A stretch of 53,910 nt of DNA from Phascolarctobacterium_A sp902463975 (GCF_902463975.1 NZ_CABQHJ010000018.1:1-53910); one strand, 5' to 3'; positions 20,691-29,395 are shown, counted from the first letter of the stretch. Numbers and translations: made by a program. The notes: generated from the sequence alone by a model not told the origin.

Positions 20691-22178
20691 ATGAAAAAAA
20701 TTACAGCCTTGGCGGCAGTGCTTGTTTTGTGCGCTGCGCACGCTTCAGCCTACGAAAACAGCTACGCAGGCTACAGCGTTAAGGACGGACAGCCTTACTA
20801 TAAGCTGGAAGCGAAGAAGGTTTATGCGTATACCAATATCAGCAGCAAAAAGGCTTATCAGAACGAAGAGGATTTAAAAAATACCGCAGTTAATATTGTT
20901 AACTATTACACAGCAGAGGATATGGAGCAGATTTTAGGCGAAAAATTCTCTACGGCTTATTTTGATGCGGAATATGAGAAGCTGGCACTTTTGGAGCGCT
21001 CCCAGCTTAATCCGAAAACCGTGCCTGCGCCGCTGCTGGAGCTTGATAAATATGCCGAGCATGACAGTAACGGCAATCTGACGATTCAGAGCAAGGTGCT
21101 CAAAGAAAAGCTGGAAAAGCTTACGCCTCTTATTAAGACAGGGAAAATTGCCGGCAAAAAGGCGATAACTATTTCTTACCTATATAAACAGGGTGATGTG
21201 CTGGTTAAAATTGATACCAGCCTTGTTTCTGCCAACGACAGACTTTATCTGCTGTCTACCGTAAATACTGACCAGGATCTTTACGCACCCAAAAAGGACG
21301 AAAAAGACGCTGACGCTGATGCAGATATTGATGATATCGATACTGACGAAGAAAGCGACGAAAATGATGAGGCCAAGACCGAGCCCAAATCTGCTGCTTC
21401 CGCAAAGGAAGAGATGGAAAAGGCTCTGGAGGTTGAGAACGTTTTTGTTCGCGACATTCCTGCAGAAACAATGCAGCGCTTTGATAAAGCACACACTGAT
21501 CTGCTGAAGGGCTTTAAGGCTTTTGCTCCGACCAGCACGCCGAAGGCCATCAGCTTTACTGATACTGCAGTCGGCAAAAGTGTGCAGCTGCCGGATGACT
21601 GGTTCTACGGCCAGCTGAGTGTGCGATATAAGGATAAAGGCACCTTTTATCTGACCATGGCTTCTTCTATGAAGCAAATGCAGGACGTTGCCGCAAATAC
21701 GGATTATGACAATATCTATTCTGTATTTGCTATTCCGGCGTCTGATCCTGAATACCAGCAAAAATTCATGGATCTTTACACCAGCGGCATGCGCAATGTT
21801 CTGGAGCATTGGAATCATCTGCTTGTTACCGTCAGCGTAGATAATATTAATGACGCTGATGCTAAAGAGCTTTTAGCAACGCCTGTTGCCAACAGACTGG
21901 CGGTTGAGAGTTTTATCTCCGAAGGTCTGCAGCGCATGAAGGGTTTCAGCAACGAATACTTTGCTTTGAAGGATTATAAGACAAATTTTGACTTCACCCA
22001 GGAAAAAGCTCTTATCGGCATCAATGCTGATACCGATTTGCTGAAGGATTTTGCTTATAACAACAAAATTTTACTGAGCTGCAACCAAAAAGCTGCTACA
22101 GCGATGCTTTTTATCAAAAAAACCGCCGTTGAAACGGAAAAAAGCCTTGAACAGCAACTAAACGAATGGCACTTTTAA
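20691..22178 (+). CDS. Secreted protein of unknown function with acidic linker
   Basis: A 495-residue protein with a clear signal peptide (MKKITALAAVLVLCAAHASA, cleavage about residue 20) and no further membrane segment, so probably periplasmic or surface-exposed. It has two presumed domains. Residues 21 to about 200 include a LYKQGDVLVKIDTSLVSAND-like strand pair, and residues about 250-495 form the second. They are joined by a strongly acidic, repetitive Asp/Glu/Ala linker near 203-245. I do not recognise the family. The ribosome site is AAGGATGGTGAG. It may share the PduL promoter, but no functional link is evident. A weak hairpin follows in the 340-base gap before lexA. Confidence 0.75.
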   Translation: MKKITALAAVLVLCAAHASAYENSYAGYSVKDGQPYYKLEAKKVYAYTNISSKKAYQNEEDLKNTAVNIVNYYTAEDMEQILGEKFSTAYFDAEYEKLALLERSQLNPKTVPAPLLELDKYAEHDSNGNLTIQSKVLKEKLEKLTPLIKTGKIAGKKAITISYLYKQGDVLVKIDTSLVSANDRLYLLSTVNTDQDLYAPKKDEKDADADADIDDIDTDEESDENDEAKTEPKSAASAKEEMEKALEVENVFVRDIPAETMQRFDKAHTDLLKGFKAFAPTSTPKAISFTDTAVGKSVQLPDDWFYGQLSVRYKDKGTFYLTMASSMKQMQDVAANTDYDNIYSVFAIPASDPEYQQKFMDLYTSGMRNVLEHWNHLLVTVSVDNINDADAKELLATPVANRLAVESFISEGLQRMKGFSNEYFALKDYKTNFDFTQEKALIGINADTDLLKDFAYNNKILLSCNQKAATAMLFIKKTAVETEKSLEQQLNEWHF

Positions 22179-22378
22179 TTACACAGGTGCAATGAGTTGC
22201 AGTGCATGAAAATCTCACGTCTGAGAAAAGGAAAATTTAACATAATATACATTATCGGACGTAAAATATTATTTTGCAGTCTTTGCGGTAAAAAGGCAGC
22301 ATTATAGACATGTTTATTTCCCGGCTGAGGAAAATGCTGAGAAAAGCGTCAGATTATGAGAATTCTTCGCTTTTTGCT

Positions 22379-22395
22379 CCTCCCCCGGAGGTTTT
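22379..22395 (+). terminator. Possible weak terminator before lexA
   Basis: CCTCC, a CCC loop and GGAGG are followed by TTTT. The stem is only five pairs and lies 200 bases after the preceding stop. The rest of the 22179-22447 gap is AT-rich with no ORF, tRNA or clear structure that I can support. Confidence 0.35.
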
Positions 22396-22447
22396 GAGAA
22401 GTTTTTAGCATTTTTTATGTTAAATTAGCCACTGTGCGCACTGCTGT

Positions 22448-22495
22448 TTGACGAAATTACTTTTATCTGTTATAATTTGTATAAGGTTAACTATA
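22448..22495 (+). promoter_or_regulatory. lexA promoter with start-site element
   Basis: TTGACG (22448-22453) and TATAAT (22471-22476) are spaced by 17 bases. GTATAAGGTTAACTATA at 22479-22495 covers the expected start and differs by one base from the element at the adhesin promoter (98-114). No Gram-positive SOS box (CGAACN4GTTCG) or E. coli-type box (CTGTN8ACAG) is visible. If lexA represses itself here, this element is the best candidate operator. Confidence 0.7.
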
Positions 22496-22518
22496 AACAC
22501 ATGATTGGAGGGTCTAAA

Positions 22519-23184
22519 ATGGGAAGAAGAAAAGCACTCCCGCCGGACTTTGATGGCAACTATACCGAAGATATGTTGTCTGAACGCCAACGTAACATTT
22601 TGAAATTCGTTCGTACTTTTATTAATCATAAGGGTTATCCGCCTGCTGTACGCGAAATCGGTGCAGCAGTAGGTTTATCATCCAGTGCCAGCGTGCATAA
22701 TCATCTGAAGAAGCTGCAGGAGTATGGCTTCATTCAGCGTGATGCCGCTAAGCCGCGTGCTCTGGAGCTGATGAGCGAAAGCGATGCCTGGAGAAACAAG
22801 CTCCTTGTTCCGGTACCGCTGGTTGGGAAGGTTACCGCAGGTGTTCCTATTCTTGCTGTCGAGAATATTGAAGAGACCTATCCTATTCCTCGCGACCTGA
22901 TTGGCTGTGACGATGATGTTTTCATGCTTTCCGTATGCGGTGACAGCATGATCAACGCAGGTATCCTGGACCATGACTACATTATTGCACGTAAGCAGAA
23001 TTTTGCTAATAACGGCGATATTGTTGTTGCCCTGATTGACGGCGAGGAAACTACCGTTAAGCGTTACTTCCGCGAGCTGCGCAGTGTGCGCCTGCAGCCG
23101 GAAAACGATAAGTACGAGCCTATTGTAGGTTCTGACAACATTAAGGTGCTTGGTAAGGTTATTTCTGTATTCCGTATGCTCTAA
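22519..23184 (+). CDS. lexA: LexA repressor
   Basis: The 221-residue SOS-response repressor and self-cleaving protease. The N-terminal winged helix-turn-helix (about 18-85) contains ILKFVRTFINHKGYPPAVREIG, broken here as ILKFVRTFI and GYPPAVREIG, and the recognition segment SSSASVHNHLKKL. The cleavage site is Ala107-Gly108 (KVTAGVP). The catalytic serine is Ser143 in CGDSM and the general base is Lys181 (TTVKRYF), so all residues for RecA-stimulated autocleavage are present. The ATG at 22519 is chosen over upstream in-frame codons because GGAGGG sits eight bases before it. The monocistronic unit ends in a strong terminator. Confidence 0.97.
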   Translation: MGRRKALPPDFDGNYTEDMLSERQRNILKFVRTFINHKGYPPAVREIGAAVGLSSSASVHNHLKKLQEYGFIQRDAAKPRALELMSESDAWRNKLLVPVPLVGKVTAGVPILAVENIEETYPIPRDLIGCDDDVFMLSVCGDSMINAGILDHDYIIARKQNFANNGDIVVALIDGEETTVKRYFRELRSVRLQPENDKYEPIVGSDNIKVLGKVISVFRML

Positions 23185-23240
23185 TAGCATGACTGTAAAA
23201 TGCATGTAAAATGATGTCACTTTAGCGTCAAATACAAAAA

Positions 23241-23266
23241 ACAGCTCTTTACAGAGCTGTTTTTTT
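23241..23266 (+). terminator. lexA terminator
   Basis: ACAGCTCT and AGAGCTGT pair around a short TTAC loop, followed by seven T; A-rich upstream. Confidence 0.92.
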
Positions 23267-23322
23267 GTTATATATTATAGTTATGAATGTGTGTAAACGA
23301 TTTTTACAAGGAGATGACGCAT

Positions 23323-24258
23323 ATGTTACATCCATCTACTGATATTATCATGAACGCCCAGCAATTCTTTGCTGCGGACCAGAGCGAAGCTAATCTGGTG
23401 AAGCTGTTGCATGCAGTCAGCGTAATGCTGCAGGAAGGTGCAGAGGTGCTCATTCCTACTGCTGCCGATGCGCCGGAGGGCCAGCTGCTGCTGCAGACGC
23501 AGACTACCGAGAGTGGCCTGGAATACATGACGGCTTACAGCAGCAAAGAGGCCTACGAGCAGGGCAAGCCCTGCAACGTTATCAGTCGTCCGCTGGTCAA
23601 TTACTTTGAAGCTATCCTGCAAATGGACGGCATTGCCGGCATTATCTTTAACCCTGCTTCCCCTGCTCCCTTCAATATTCAAAACCGGATGATCAAGGAA
23701 CTGCTGGCCGATGCCAAGAAGAACAAGCAGCAGAACGCTATTTCCGTTTGGCGTGGTGACATTACTACGCTGGACTGCGACGCTATTGTCAATGCTGCCA
23801 ACAGTACGCTTTTAGGCGGTGGTGGCGTTGATGGTGCTATCCACCGCGCTGCAGGACCGCAGCTTCTGGAGGAATGCAAAGCCTTGGGTGGTTGCCCGAC
23901 TGGTGCTGCCAAGATTACCTATGGCTATAACCTGCCTGCAAGCTACATTATTCATACTGTAGGCCCGATTTATAATGGTAAGGTTGAACAAAGACTGGAG
24001 CTGGCCGACTGCTACAAGAACAGCCTGGACCTGGCGCGCAAGCATCATCTGCACAGCATTGCTTTCCCGGCGATTTCTACCGGTGCTTATGCTTATCCTG
24101 TGGACGAGGCTGCCCGTATCGCTCTTTTGACCTGCACCGAATGGATTAATGCCAACGCCGACTATGGCATGAGCGTTGTGCTTACCTGCTTCAACAGCGG
24201 CGTTTATAACGCTTATCAGGAGCTTGTTAAAAAGGCGCAGAACGGCGAGTTAGATTAA
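23323..24258 (+). CDS. SseB-like domain fused to a macro domain (ADP-ribose deacylase/hydrolase type)
   Basis: A 311-residue protein with two domains. Residues 1 to about 125 resemble the SseB N-terminal domain (VLIPT, TAYSSKEAYEQG, DGIAGIIFNPASP). Residues about 140-300 are a macro domain of the MacroD/YmdB type: the loop motifs DAIVNAANSTLLGGGGVDG and IHRAAGP and the later AFPAISTGAYAYP form the ADP-ribose pocket. The likely reaction is hydrolysis of O-acetyl-ADP-ribose or removal of mono-ADP-ribose from targets. ATG 23323 is preferred because AAGGAG lies nine bases upstream; ATG 23314 and GTG 23287 are also in frame. A separate ADP-ribosylglycohydrolase is encoded at 42141. The SseB part has no type III secretion context here, and its role is unknown. 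Confidence 0.88.
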   Translation: MLHPSTDIIMNAQQFFAADQSEANLVKLLHAVSVMLQEGAEVLIPTAADAPEGQLLLQTQTTESGLEYMTAYSSKEAYEQGKPCNVISRPLVNYFEAILQMDGIAGIIFNPASPAPFNIQNRMIKELLADAKKNKQQNAISVWRGDITTLDCDAIVNAANSTLLGGGGVDGAIHRAAGPQLLEECKALGGCPTGAAKITYGYNLPASYIIHTVGPIYNGKVEQRLELADCYKNSLDLARKHHLHSIAFPAISTGAYAYPVDEAARIALLTCTEWINANADYGMSVVLTCFNSGVYNAYQELVKKAQNGELD

Positions 24259-24283
24259 CCTTATAGCACTTTTATGTACGACA

Positions 24284-24319
24284 AAACCCGTGACTCCCTT
24301 CGGACGTCACGGGTTTTTA
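24284..24319. terminator. Bidirectional terminator between convergent genes
   Basis: AAACCCGTGAC pairs with GTCACGGGTTT around a 10-12 base loop, with T on the right and A on the left. It can serve the macro-domain gene and the convergent peptidase gene. Confidence 0.88.
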
Positions 24320-24352
24320 TTAACCTTAGCGTAAATTTACTAGCGTACAGAT

Positions 24353-27274
24353 TTACGCATTGATGATATTGTTGAACAAAGATTTATTGGCTTCAATAGG
24401 CTGCTTGCCGCCGACTACACAGATCAGACCGTCGCTGAGCATATCCTCTACTACCTTAGACAATGCCTGCAGGTCTTTATTGCTTACATTGAGGATTTCG
24501 CTGCGGATGCGCTGGCGCAGCTCAACGGGAACGTGCTTCAGATATTGCGCGGTTGCCTTGTCAAGACGCATGCTGTTGGTCAGGGGCTTATCCATCGTGC
24601 TGATGGTACCGATAACGTACTTGTTCAGCTCGCGCTCGGGGAATTCTTCGTTTCTCAGCCATTCTGCCAGACCTTGGTAAGCCTCCAGAGTTTTCGGCAG
24701 CTGCGGGTCGCGGTAGGATGCAAACACGCCTACGCCGTTCAGCTCAAAGCGTGCGGTAACACCGTAAGCGCCGCCCTGAATACGGATTTTGGTCCAGAGA
24801 TATTCATAGCTCAGAATGGTTTCCAGTACAGCCATCGCGCCCACGTATTTATGGCCGTGCTTAGCAAAGTTGCCGCCTGCAGCAACATATTGTACCTTGC
24901 CTGCGGTAGCAATAGCCTCGTTAACGGTGCCTACGGGCAGAACCTCAGCCTTCTCCCCTGCTTCTGCCTCAGACAGCTTGCTGATGAAATCAAGGCACTG
25001 CTGTTTTACTGTTGCCTGCTCTTTTACGTCACAGCTATAGCTGAGCAGGAAACGGTTCTTCTGGAAGAAGCGTTTGATTAACAGGCGCAACTGCTCCAGT
25101 ACCTGCGGTGCCAGCTCGTCGAAGTTGTCGGTCAGCTTTTTGAGGAACTGGTAATAGCTGAATTCATCCTGCTCGTTGACGCGTGCGCCGGCAGAGCAAT
25201 AGGAGAACAGTCTGGTGATAGCAACGGTCTGACCGCGGTTGAAGAAATTGTCATCCCAATCGGTTTTCAGCTCGGACACCAGCTCGCGGAAGCGGTCGAG
25301 GTCGTTCATCTTGCTTTCCAAAGCAATAGCCTGCAGAATATCCAGCATTTTTGGCAGGTTATCGGTGAGGCATTTGCCTTTGGCAGAGAAATAAATTTTA
25401 TAATCATCCGTAGATTCTGCTTCGGTGAAGGCGCGTACAGCGAACGCAATACCACCGGTATACATGATGGCGTTGGTTGCCAGCTCCTGATAGCTGTAGC
25501 GCTCGGTGTTGAACTTGCCCATGATATCTGTGAGCAGATAGCACAGAGGCAGTTTTTCGGCTTCCATATCGGTGATATCAAAATAGAAGCTGGTATAAGC
25601 GATTTTATTGGTGTTGCGCGGAAGATACAGCAGATGGCTTGCGCCCAGCTCTTCCTCCTGCGTTTCAATCTTCTCTACTTCCTGTCTGATGTCGCTGCGC
25701 TTCAGTACAGGAATAGTTGCGCGGGCTTCTTCACTGTCGGGAGTAGCCTGCAGACGGTGCAGCTCGGCGCATTCGTCGATATGCTGCTGCAGCTCATCCA
25801 GACTCATCTGTGCCTTGATAGCGCTCATCTTGGCAGCAGCGGCCTCCTGGTCTGCCTCCTCCTTGCCGGGCTGCGGCAGCAGGGTTACCAGCACCTTATG
25901 GGTGTTATCCAGCAGATAGTTTTCGATAATGCTTTCATAATAATTGGTTTTCAGGCCATCGCGCAGAGCTGCCAGATATTTGTTGTAACAGAGGCCCTCA
26001 ATCGGATTGCCGTCATACAGCCAGTTATCCATAACGCCGATGCCCAGAATCAGTCCCTTGGGATAGCCGCCGAAATCTGCCTCACGCAGCTTGAATTCCA
26101 TGGAGTTGATGTTGGCCTCTAACAGCTTTTTGTCAATGCCGTTGATGGTGATGTCCTGCAATGTTTTATAAATAACGCTAATAAATTTATCGCGCAGCTC
26201 CTTCTCACTGCCGCTGGCACGGATAGAGAATACCGGCTGATACATGCTGGAGGTATAGCCGCCGTTGATAATCTGGCCTACGCCTGCATCCATCAGCGCA
26301 CGGCGCAGTGCGGAGGATTCGCTGTCCAGCAATGTGCTTTTCAGCAGGCTCAGAGCCATGCTGGTCTGCAGGTCGGTTGCCTTGCCTGTTACGATAGAAA
26401 GCTCGTGATATGTTTTGGCAGTGCAGTCCTCCTCTGCCCCAACCGGATAAAAGGCTTCGATATCCGCAGTACGCGGCAAGGACTGCTGTTCTGCGATAGC
26501 GGAATCAACAGTACCGGTTTTCTCGAAGCTGCTCAGATATTCGCTGTCGAGATATTCCAAAGTAGCGTCGATATCCATATCACCGTATAAATAGATATAG
26601 CTGTTTTCCGGGCTGTAATAGGTTTTGTGGAACTGCTCGAATTTTTCCTGAGTCAGCTGCGGAATAGCGTCCGGATAGCCGCCGGATTCAAAGCGGTAAC
26701 AGTTGTCGGGGAACAGAGCCTTCATTGCTTCGTTTTCCAGATAAGCGTCCGGCGAAGAATATACACCCTTCATTTCGTTATAAACAACCCCGTTGTAGCT
26801 CAGCTCGCCGTCAAGGCTGTCCAGATTATAGTGCCAGCCCTCCTGACGCAGGGTGTATTTGTTTTGGTAGAAGGAAGGATAGAACACAGCGTCCAGATAT
26901 ACGTCCATCAGGTTATGGAAGTCCTTATCGTTGCGGCTGGCAACGGGATACATGGTCTTATCCGAGAAGGTCATAGCGTTCAAAAAGGTGTTCAGAGAAC
27001 CCTTGACGAGGTCTACGAAGGGCTCCTTTAAGGGATATTTGCGGGAGCCGCAGAGAGAGGAATGCTCCAGAATATGTGCCACACCTGTATCATCTGCAGG
27101 CGGAGTTCTGAAGGAAATAGAAAAAACCTTGTTATCGTCATCGTTAGCAAGGTACAAAAGGCGTGCGCCGCTTTTGATATGCTCCAGGATATAAGCCTGA
27201 GAGCTGATTTCATCTACAAATTGTGCTTGTAAAACCTTAAAGCCGTGGTATACGGCATTTATTGCTAAAGTCAT
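24353..27274 (-). CDS. M16C zinc metallopeptidase (presequence protease / Cym1-like)
   Basis: A 973-residue cytosolic peptidase (no signal peptide) of the pitrilysin M16C group, which folds as a clamshell and degrades short peptides. The inverted zinc motif HxxEH is present at residues 67-71 (HILEH), followed by SSLCGSRKYPLKEPF and the LNAMTFSDKTMYP segment typical of PreP enzymes. The M16C-associated central region (about 480-720) and the C-terminal half, with GGAYGV near 830, are complete, so length and layout are normal. TAGGAGG precedes the ATG. It is monocistronic on the minus strand, converging on the macro-domain gene. Confidence 0.93.
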   Translation of the reverse strand: MTLAINAVYHGFKVLQAQFVDEISSQAYILEHIKSGARLLYLANDDDNKVFSISFRTPPADDTGVAHILEHSSLCGSRKYPLKEPFVDLVKGSLNTFLNAMTFSDKTMYPVASRNDKDFHNLMDVYLDAVFYPSFYQNKYTLRQEGWHYNLDSLDGELSYNGVVYNEMKGVYSSPDAYLENEAMKALFPDNCYRFESGGYPDAIPQLTQEKFEQFHKTYYSPENSYIYLYGDMDIDATLEYLDSEYLSSFEKTGTVDSAIAEQQSLPRTADIEAFYPVGAEEDCTAKTYHELSIVTGKATDLQTSMALSLLKSTLLDSESSALRRALMDAGVGQIINGGYTSSMYQPVFSIRASGSEKELRDKFISVIYKTLQDITINGIDKKLLEANINSMEFKLREADFGGYPKGLILGIGVMDNWLYDGNPIEGLCYNKYLAALRDGLKTNYYESIIENYLLDNTHKVLVTLLPQPGKEEADQEAAAAKMSAIKAQMSLDELQQHIDECAELHRLQATPDSEEARATIPVLKRSDIRQEVEKIETQEEELGASHLLYLPRNTNKIAYTSFYFDITDMEAEKLPLCYLLTDIMGKFNTERYSYQELATNAIMYTGGIAFAVRAFTEAESTDDYKIYFSAKGKCLTDNLPKMLDILQAIALESKMNDLDRFRELVSELKTDWDDNFFNRGQTVAITRLFSYCSAGARVNEQDEFSYYQFLKKLTDNFDELAPQVLEQLRLLIKRFFQKNRFLLSYSCDVKEQATVKQQCLDFISKLSEAEAGEKAEVLPVGTVNEAIATAGKVQYVAAGGNFAKHGHKYVGAMAVLETILSYEYLWTKIRIQGGAYGVTARFELNGVGVFASYRDPQLPKTLEAYQGLAEWLRNEEFPERELNKYVIGTISTMDKPLTNSMRLDKATAQYLKHVPVELRQRIRSEILNVSNKDLQALSKVVEDMLSDGLICVVGGKQPIEANKSLFNNIINA

Positions 27275-27307
27275 TGTTGCCTCCTAAAAATTTACACTAT
27301 GGTATTT

Positions 27308-27337
27308 ATTATAACATATTTGCATATCTATTGTCTG
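27308..27337 (-). promoter_or_regulatory. Promoter of the M16C peptidase gene
   Basis: On the minus strand CAGACA (27337-27332) and TATAAT (27313-27308) are spaced by 18 bases, 34 bases before the start codon. Confidence 0.55.
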
Positions 27338-27383
27338 AAATTCTTGTAAAAACAGTTAGCTGTTGCTAAAAAAGATTATCTCC

Positions 27384-27412
27384 TTGCCAAAAGCGCTGTT
27401 CTTGCCTATAAT
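27384..27412 (+). promoter_or_regulatory. Promoter of the Arc-like regulator gene
   Basis: TTGCCA at 27384-27389, 17 bases, then TATAAT at 27407-27412; the start codon follows at 27449. Confidence 0.75.
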
Positions 27413-27448
27413 AATTAGTAGAATAGTCAGAATCTGGAGGGAGTATTC

Positions 27449-27712
27449 ATGGAAGAAGCACGCTTTACACTGCGCATTCATCCTATTATTATGAATAAGA
27501 TGAAGCATTTGGCAAAGATAAATGGCCGTTCGGTCAATAAGGAAATCGAACAGATTTTGAAATGGGTTATCGATGATTATGAGCGTCAATACGGCAAAAT
27601 TGAGCTGACCAAGGCGGAAATGCCGGGTTTCAGCACAGGCGCGACGGTTAAGGAAGCGCCGGAGCAGCCTATGGAAATGCTCTTCGGTTTAGATAATAAA
27701 AGCAAAAAATAA
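27449..27712 (+). CDS. Arc-family ribbon-helix-helix DNA-binding protein
   Basis: An 87-residue protein. Residues 4-48 form a ribbon-helix-helix: the strand RFTLRIHP, a first helix MNKMKHLAKINGRS, then VNKEIEQILKWVIDDYE. This matches Arc-like repressors that dimerise and insert the strand into the major groove. The C-terminal 35 residues are charged and probably flexible. TGGAGGG precedes the ATG. It is a single-gene unit with its own promoter and terminator, with no toxin partner next to it, so it is more likely a free regulator than an antitoxin. Targets are unknown. Confidence 0.82.
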   Translation: MEEARFTLRIHPIIMNKMKHLAKINGRSVNKEIEQILKWVIDDYERQYGKIELTKAEMPGFSTGATVKEAPEQPMEMLFGLDNKSKK

Positions 27713-27748
27713 TATGCAGGCTCCCCTGCTCTACGCTATACAATAATT

Positions 27749-27778
27749 AAGGCACTACTGCGCTCACAGTAGTGCCTT
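27749..27778. terminator. Bidirectional terminator, Arc-like gene and symporter gene
   Basis: A perfect 12-bp stem, AAGGCACTACTG (27749-27760) with CAGTAGTGCCTT (27767-27778), and a six-base loop, between convergent genes. Confidence 0.9.
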
Positions 27779-27790
27779 TAGTATTTTTGC

Positions 27791-28786
27791 TTATTTTGCT
27801 ATTGCATGTTCCTTAAGCTCGATCTTTTGCTTCTCCTCTACCTCTTTAATGCGGCAGCTGGCGAAAATAGAACCGGAAACATTATGCCATACGCTGAAAA
27901 TAGCGCCCGGAAGTGTAGCCAGCGGATTAGCAGCGAAGTTTGCGGTTGCCAGAGCAAGCGCCAGACCGCTGTTCTGCATTGCAACTTCGATAGCAATGGA
28001 TGTTTCCTTAGCGTAGGATACCTTCATCAGACGCGCCATGCCCAGGCCCAGAGCCATACCGATGCCGTTGTGCAGGACAACTGCCAGCATTACGATCAGA
28101 CCGCAGCTCATCAGCTTAGCAGCGTTGACAGCAACGATACCATCGATAATGGTTACAATCGCTACAACGGAAACCAGCGGCAGAATACCGCCAAGCTTGA
28201 CGATGGTTTCGTGGAAAAGACTGTTTAAGATGATACCTGCAAGGACAGGCAGCAGCACAATCTTCACTACGGAAAGCACCATAGCCATAAAGCTTACCTC
28301 AACCCAGGAGCCTGCCAGCAGGTACACCAGCACAGGTGTTACCAGCGGTGCAATCAAGGTCGAAGTGATGGTCATGCCCACGGATAAGGGAACGTCACCC
28401 TTAGCGATGTAGGCAATAACGTTGCTGGCAGTACCGCCGGGGCAGCAGCCTACGAGGATAACGCCCAGAGCGATATCAGTATCAAGATTCATCACTACAG
28501 CCAGAAAATAGGCTGCCAAGGGCATGATGGTGTATTGCAGGATACAGCCGGAAATAACCTCCTTAGGTCGGGAAAAGACGATTTGGAAGTCCTCGCGCTT
28601 GATGGTCAGGCCCATGCCGAACATTGCCGTGCCCAGGAAGAGAGCGGTATACTGCGGAATCCACATGAATTTTTGCGGATGTGTAAAAGCAACCGCAGAG
28701 GTGATTAAAATCACGACGGCAATGTACTTGGATAACAATCCGCTAACCTTGCCAATGATGTTTAAAACGCTGTTTTGCTCGTTCAT
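27791..28786 (-). CDS. Bile acid:sodium symporter family transporter (BASS)
   Basis: A 331-residue inner-membrane protein with about nine or ten hydrophobic segments from residue 20 to 305. Two signatures of the SBF/BASS fold are present: VGCCPGGTASN near 111-121 and EVAMQNSGLA near 264-273, the crossed-helix regions that bind sodium and substrate. Family substrates include bile acids, pyruvate, pantoate and other organic acids; the actual one cannot be read here. AAGGAGG precedes the ATG. It is transcribed in the same direction as the XRE regulator gene upstream, from a promoter at the end of that gene. Confidence 0.9.
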   Translation of the reverse strand: MNEQNSVLNIIGKVSGLLSKYIAVVILITSAVAFTHPQKFMWIPQYTALFLGTAMFGMGLTIKREDFQIVFSRPKEVISGCILQYTIMPLAAYFLAVVMNLDTDIALGVILVGCCPGGTASNVIAYIAKGDVPLSVGMTITSTLIAPLVTPVLVYLLAGSWVEVSFMAMVLSVVKIVLLPVLAGIILNSLFHETIVKLGGILPLVSVVAIVTIIDGIVAVNAAKLMSCGLIVMLAVVLHNGIGMALGLGMARLMKVSYAKETSIAIEVAMQNSGLALALATANFAANPLATLPGAIFSVWHNVSGSIFASCRIKEVEEKQKIELKEHAIAK

Positions 28787-28875
28787 ATTAAATTGCCTCC
28801 TTACATGTATGCTGCCCTGGGGCAGTCACGCTGTTAATTGCCTCGAGCAGAAGCAATTACATGGGTATTGTACCA
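28787..28875 (-). promoter_or_regulatory. Extended -10 promoter and structured leader of the BASS gene
   Basis: TGGTACAAT on the minus strand (-10 box at 28872-28867) is an extended -10 promoter without a good -35 box. The roughly 75-base leader holds two hairpins: TAATTGC/GCAATTA (28859-28835) and CTGCCC/GGGCAG (28825-28812), the second with a two-base loop. No known riboswitch core was recognised. Confidence 0.5.
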
Positions 28876-28911
28876 CAAAAAGGAGGAAAAATCCATGCCC
28901 GGCTTAAAGTA

Positions 28912-29127
28912 TCAGCAGGCCTCCAGCAGGTGCGACACCTTCACCTGCAGCTTATCTGCGATGCGGAATACCAGGTCCATACTCGGGCGCGCGCTGCCGT
29001 GCTCAATTTTACTCAAATACTGCGGAGTAATGCCTATCTGCTCTGCGAGCATTCCCTGCCCCAGCTCCTGCATGATTCTGTAATAACGTATTTTTCTGCC
29101 CATTTCTACATACTTTTCGCAATACAT
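28912..29127 (-). CDS. Small XRE-family transcriptional regulator
   Basis: A 71-residue protein made up almost entirely of a Cro/C1-type helix-turn-helix (about 9-66): GRKIRYYRIM, GMLAEQIGITPQYLSKIEHG with the recognition helix in TPQYLSKIE, then SMDLVFRIADKLQVKVSHLLE. There is no effector domain, so it should act as a dimeric repressor. GAGGAGTG lies upstream of the ATG at 29127; a second ATG at 29103 is possible. Its 3' end abuts the BASS promoter, so it may regulate that transporter (inference from position only). Confidence 0.85.
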   Translation of the reverse strand: MYCEKYVEMGRKIRYYRIMQELGQGMLAEQIGITPQYLSKIEHGSARPSMDLVFRIADKLQVKVSHLLEAC

Positions 29128-29310
29128 ATATCATCCACTCCTCTACTTCTTACTGATTATAGCTTACAGTATTTCCGGCATTTCTTCATGTAAAAAAAGG
29201 TGCGAAGACAGCCTTGATACTGCTTGCCAAAGTAAATACAGGCGAATTCCTGAAAAACGTGCCGGCAATCAGTGTTGCTTTTTCGTTATGCCTTAGCATA
29301 ATCTTATTAT

Positions 29311-29343
29311 AAAAAATAGGATAGCCAGAGATTGGCTATCCTA
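29311..29343 (-). terminator. Terminator of the WYL regulator gene
   Basis: An 11-bp stem, TAGGATAGCCA (29317-29327) with TGGCTATCCTA (29333-29343), is followed on the minus strand by six T (29316-29311). The rest of the 29128-29395 gap shows no ORF. Confidence 0.85.
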
Positions 29344-29395
29344 AAAAATTTTTTGAGAAATTTTTAGATATTTTTTGTGAAAATGAATTTTGTAC

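Noticed and set aside
22440..22518. Classical SOS box at lexA
   Set aside because: Neither CGAACN4GTTCG nor CTGTN8ACAG occurs; only the palindrome-like GGTTAAC element is present.
24533..25081. 182-codon plus-strand frame inside the M16C peptidase gene
   Set aside because: It is a shadow of a complete, motif-bearing minus-strand gene.
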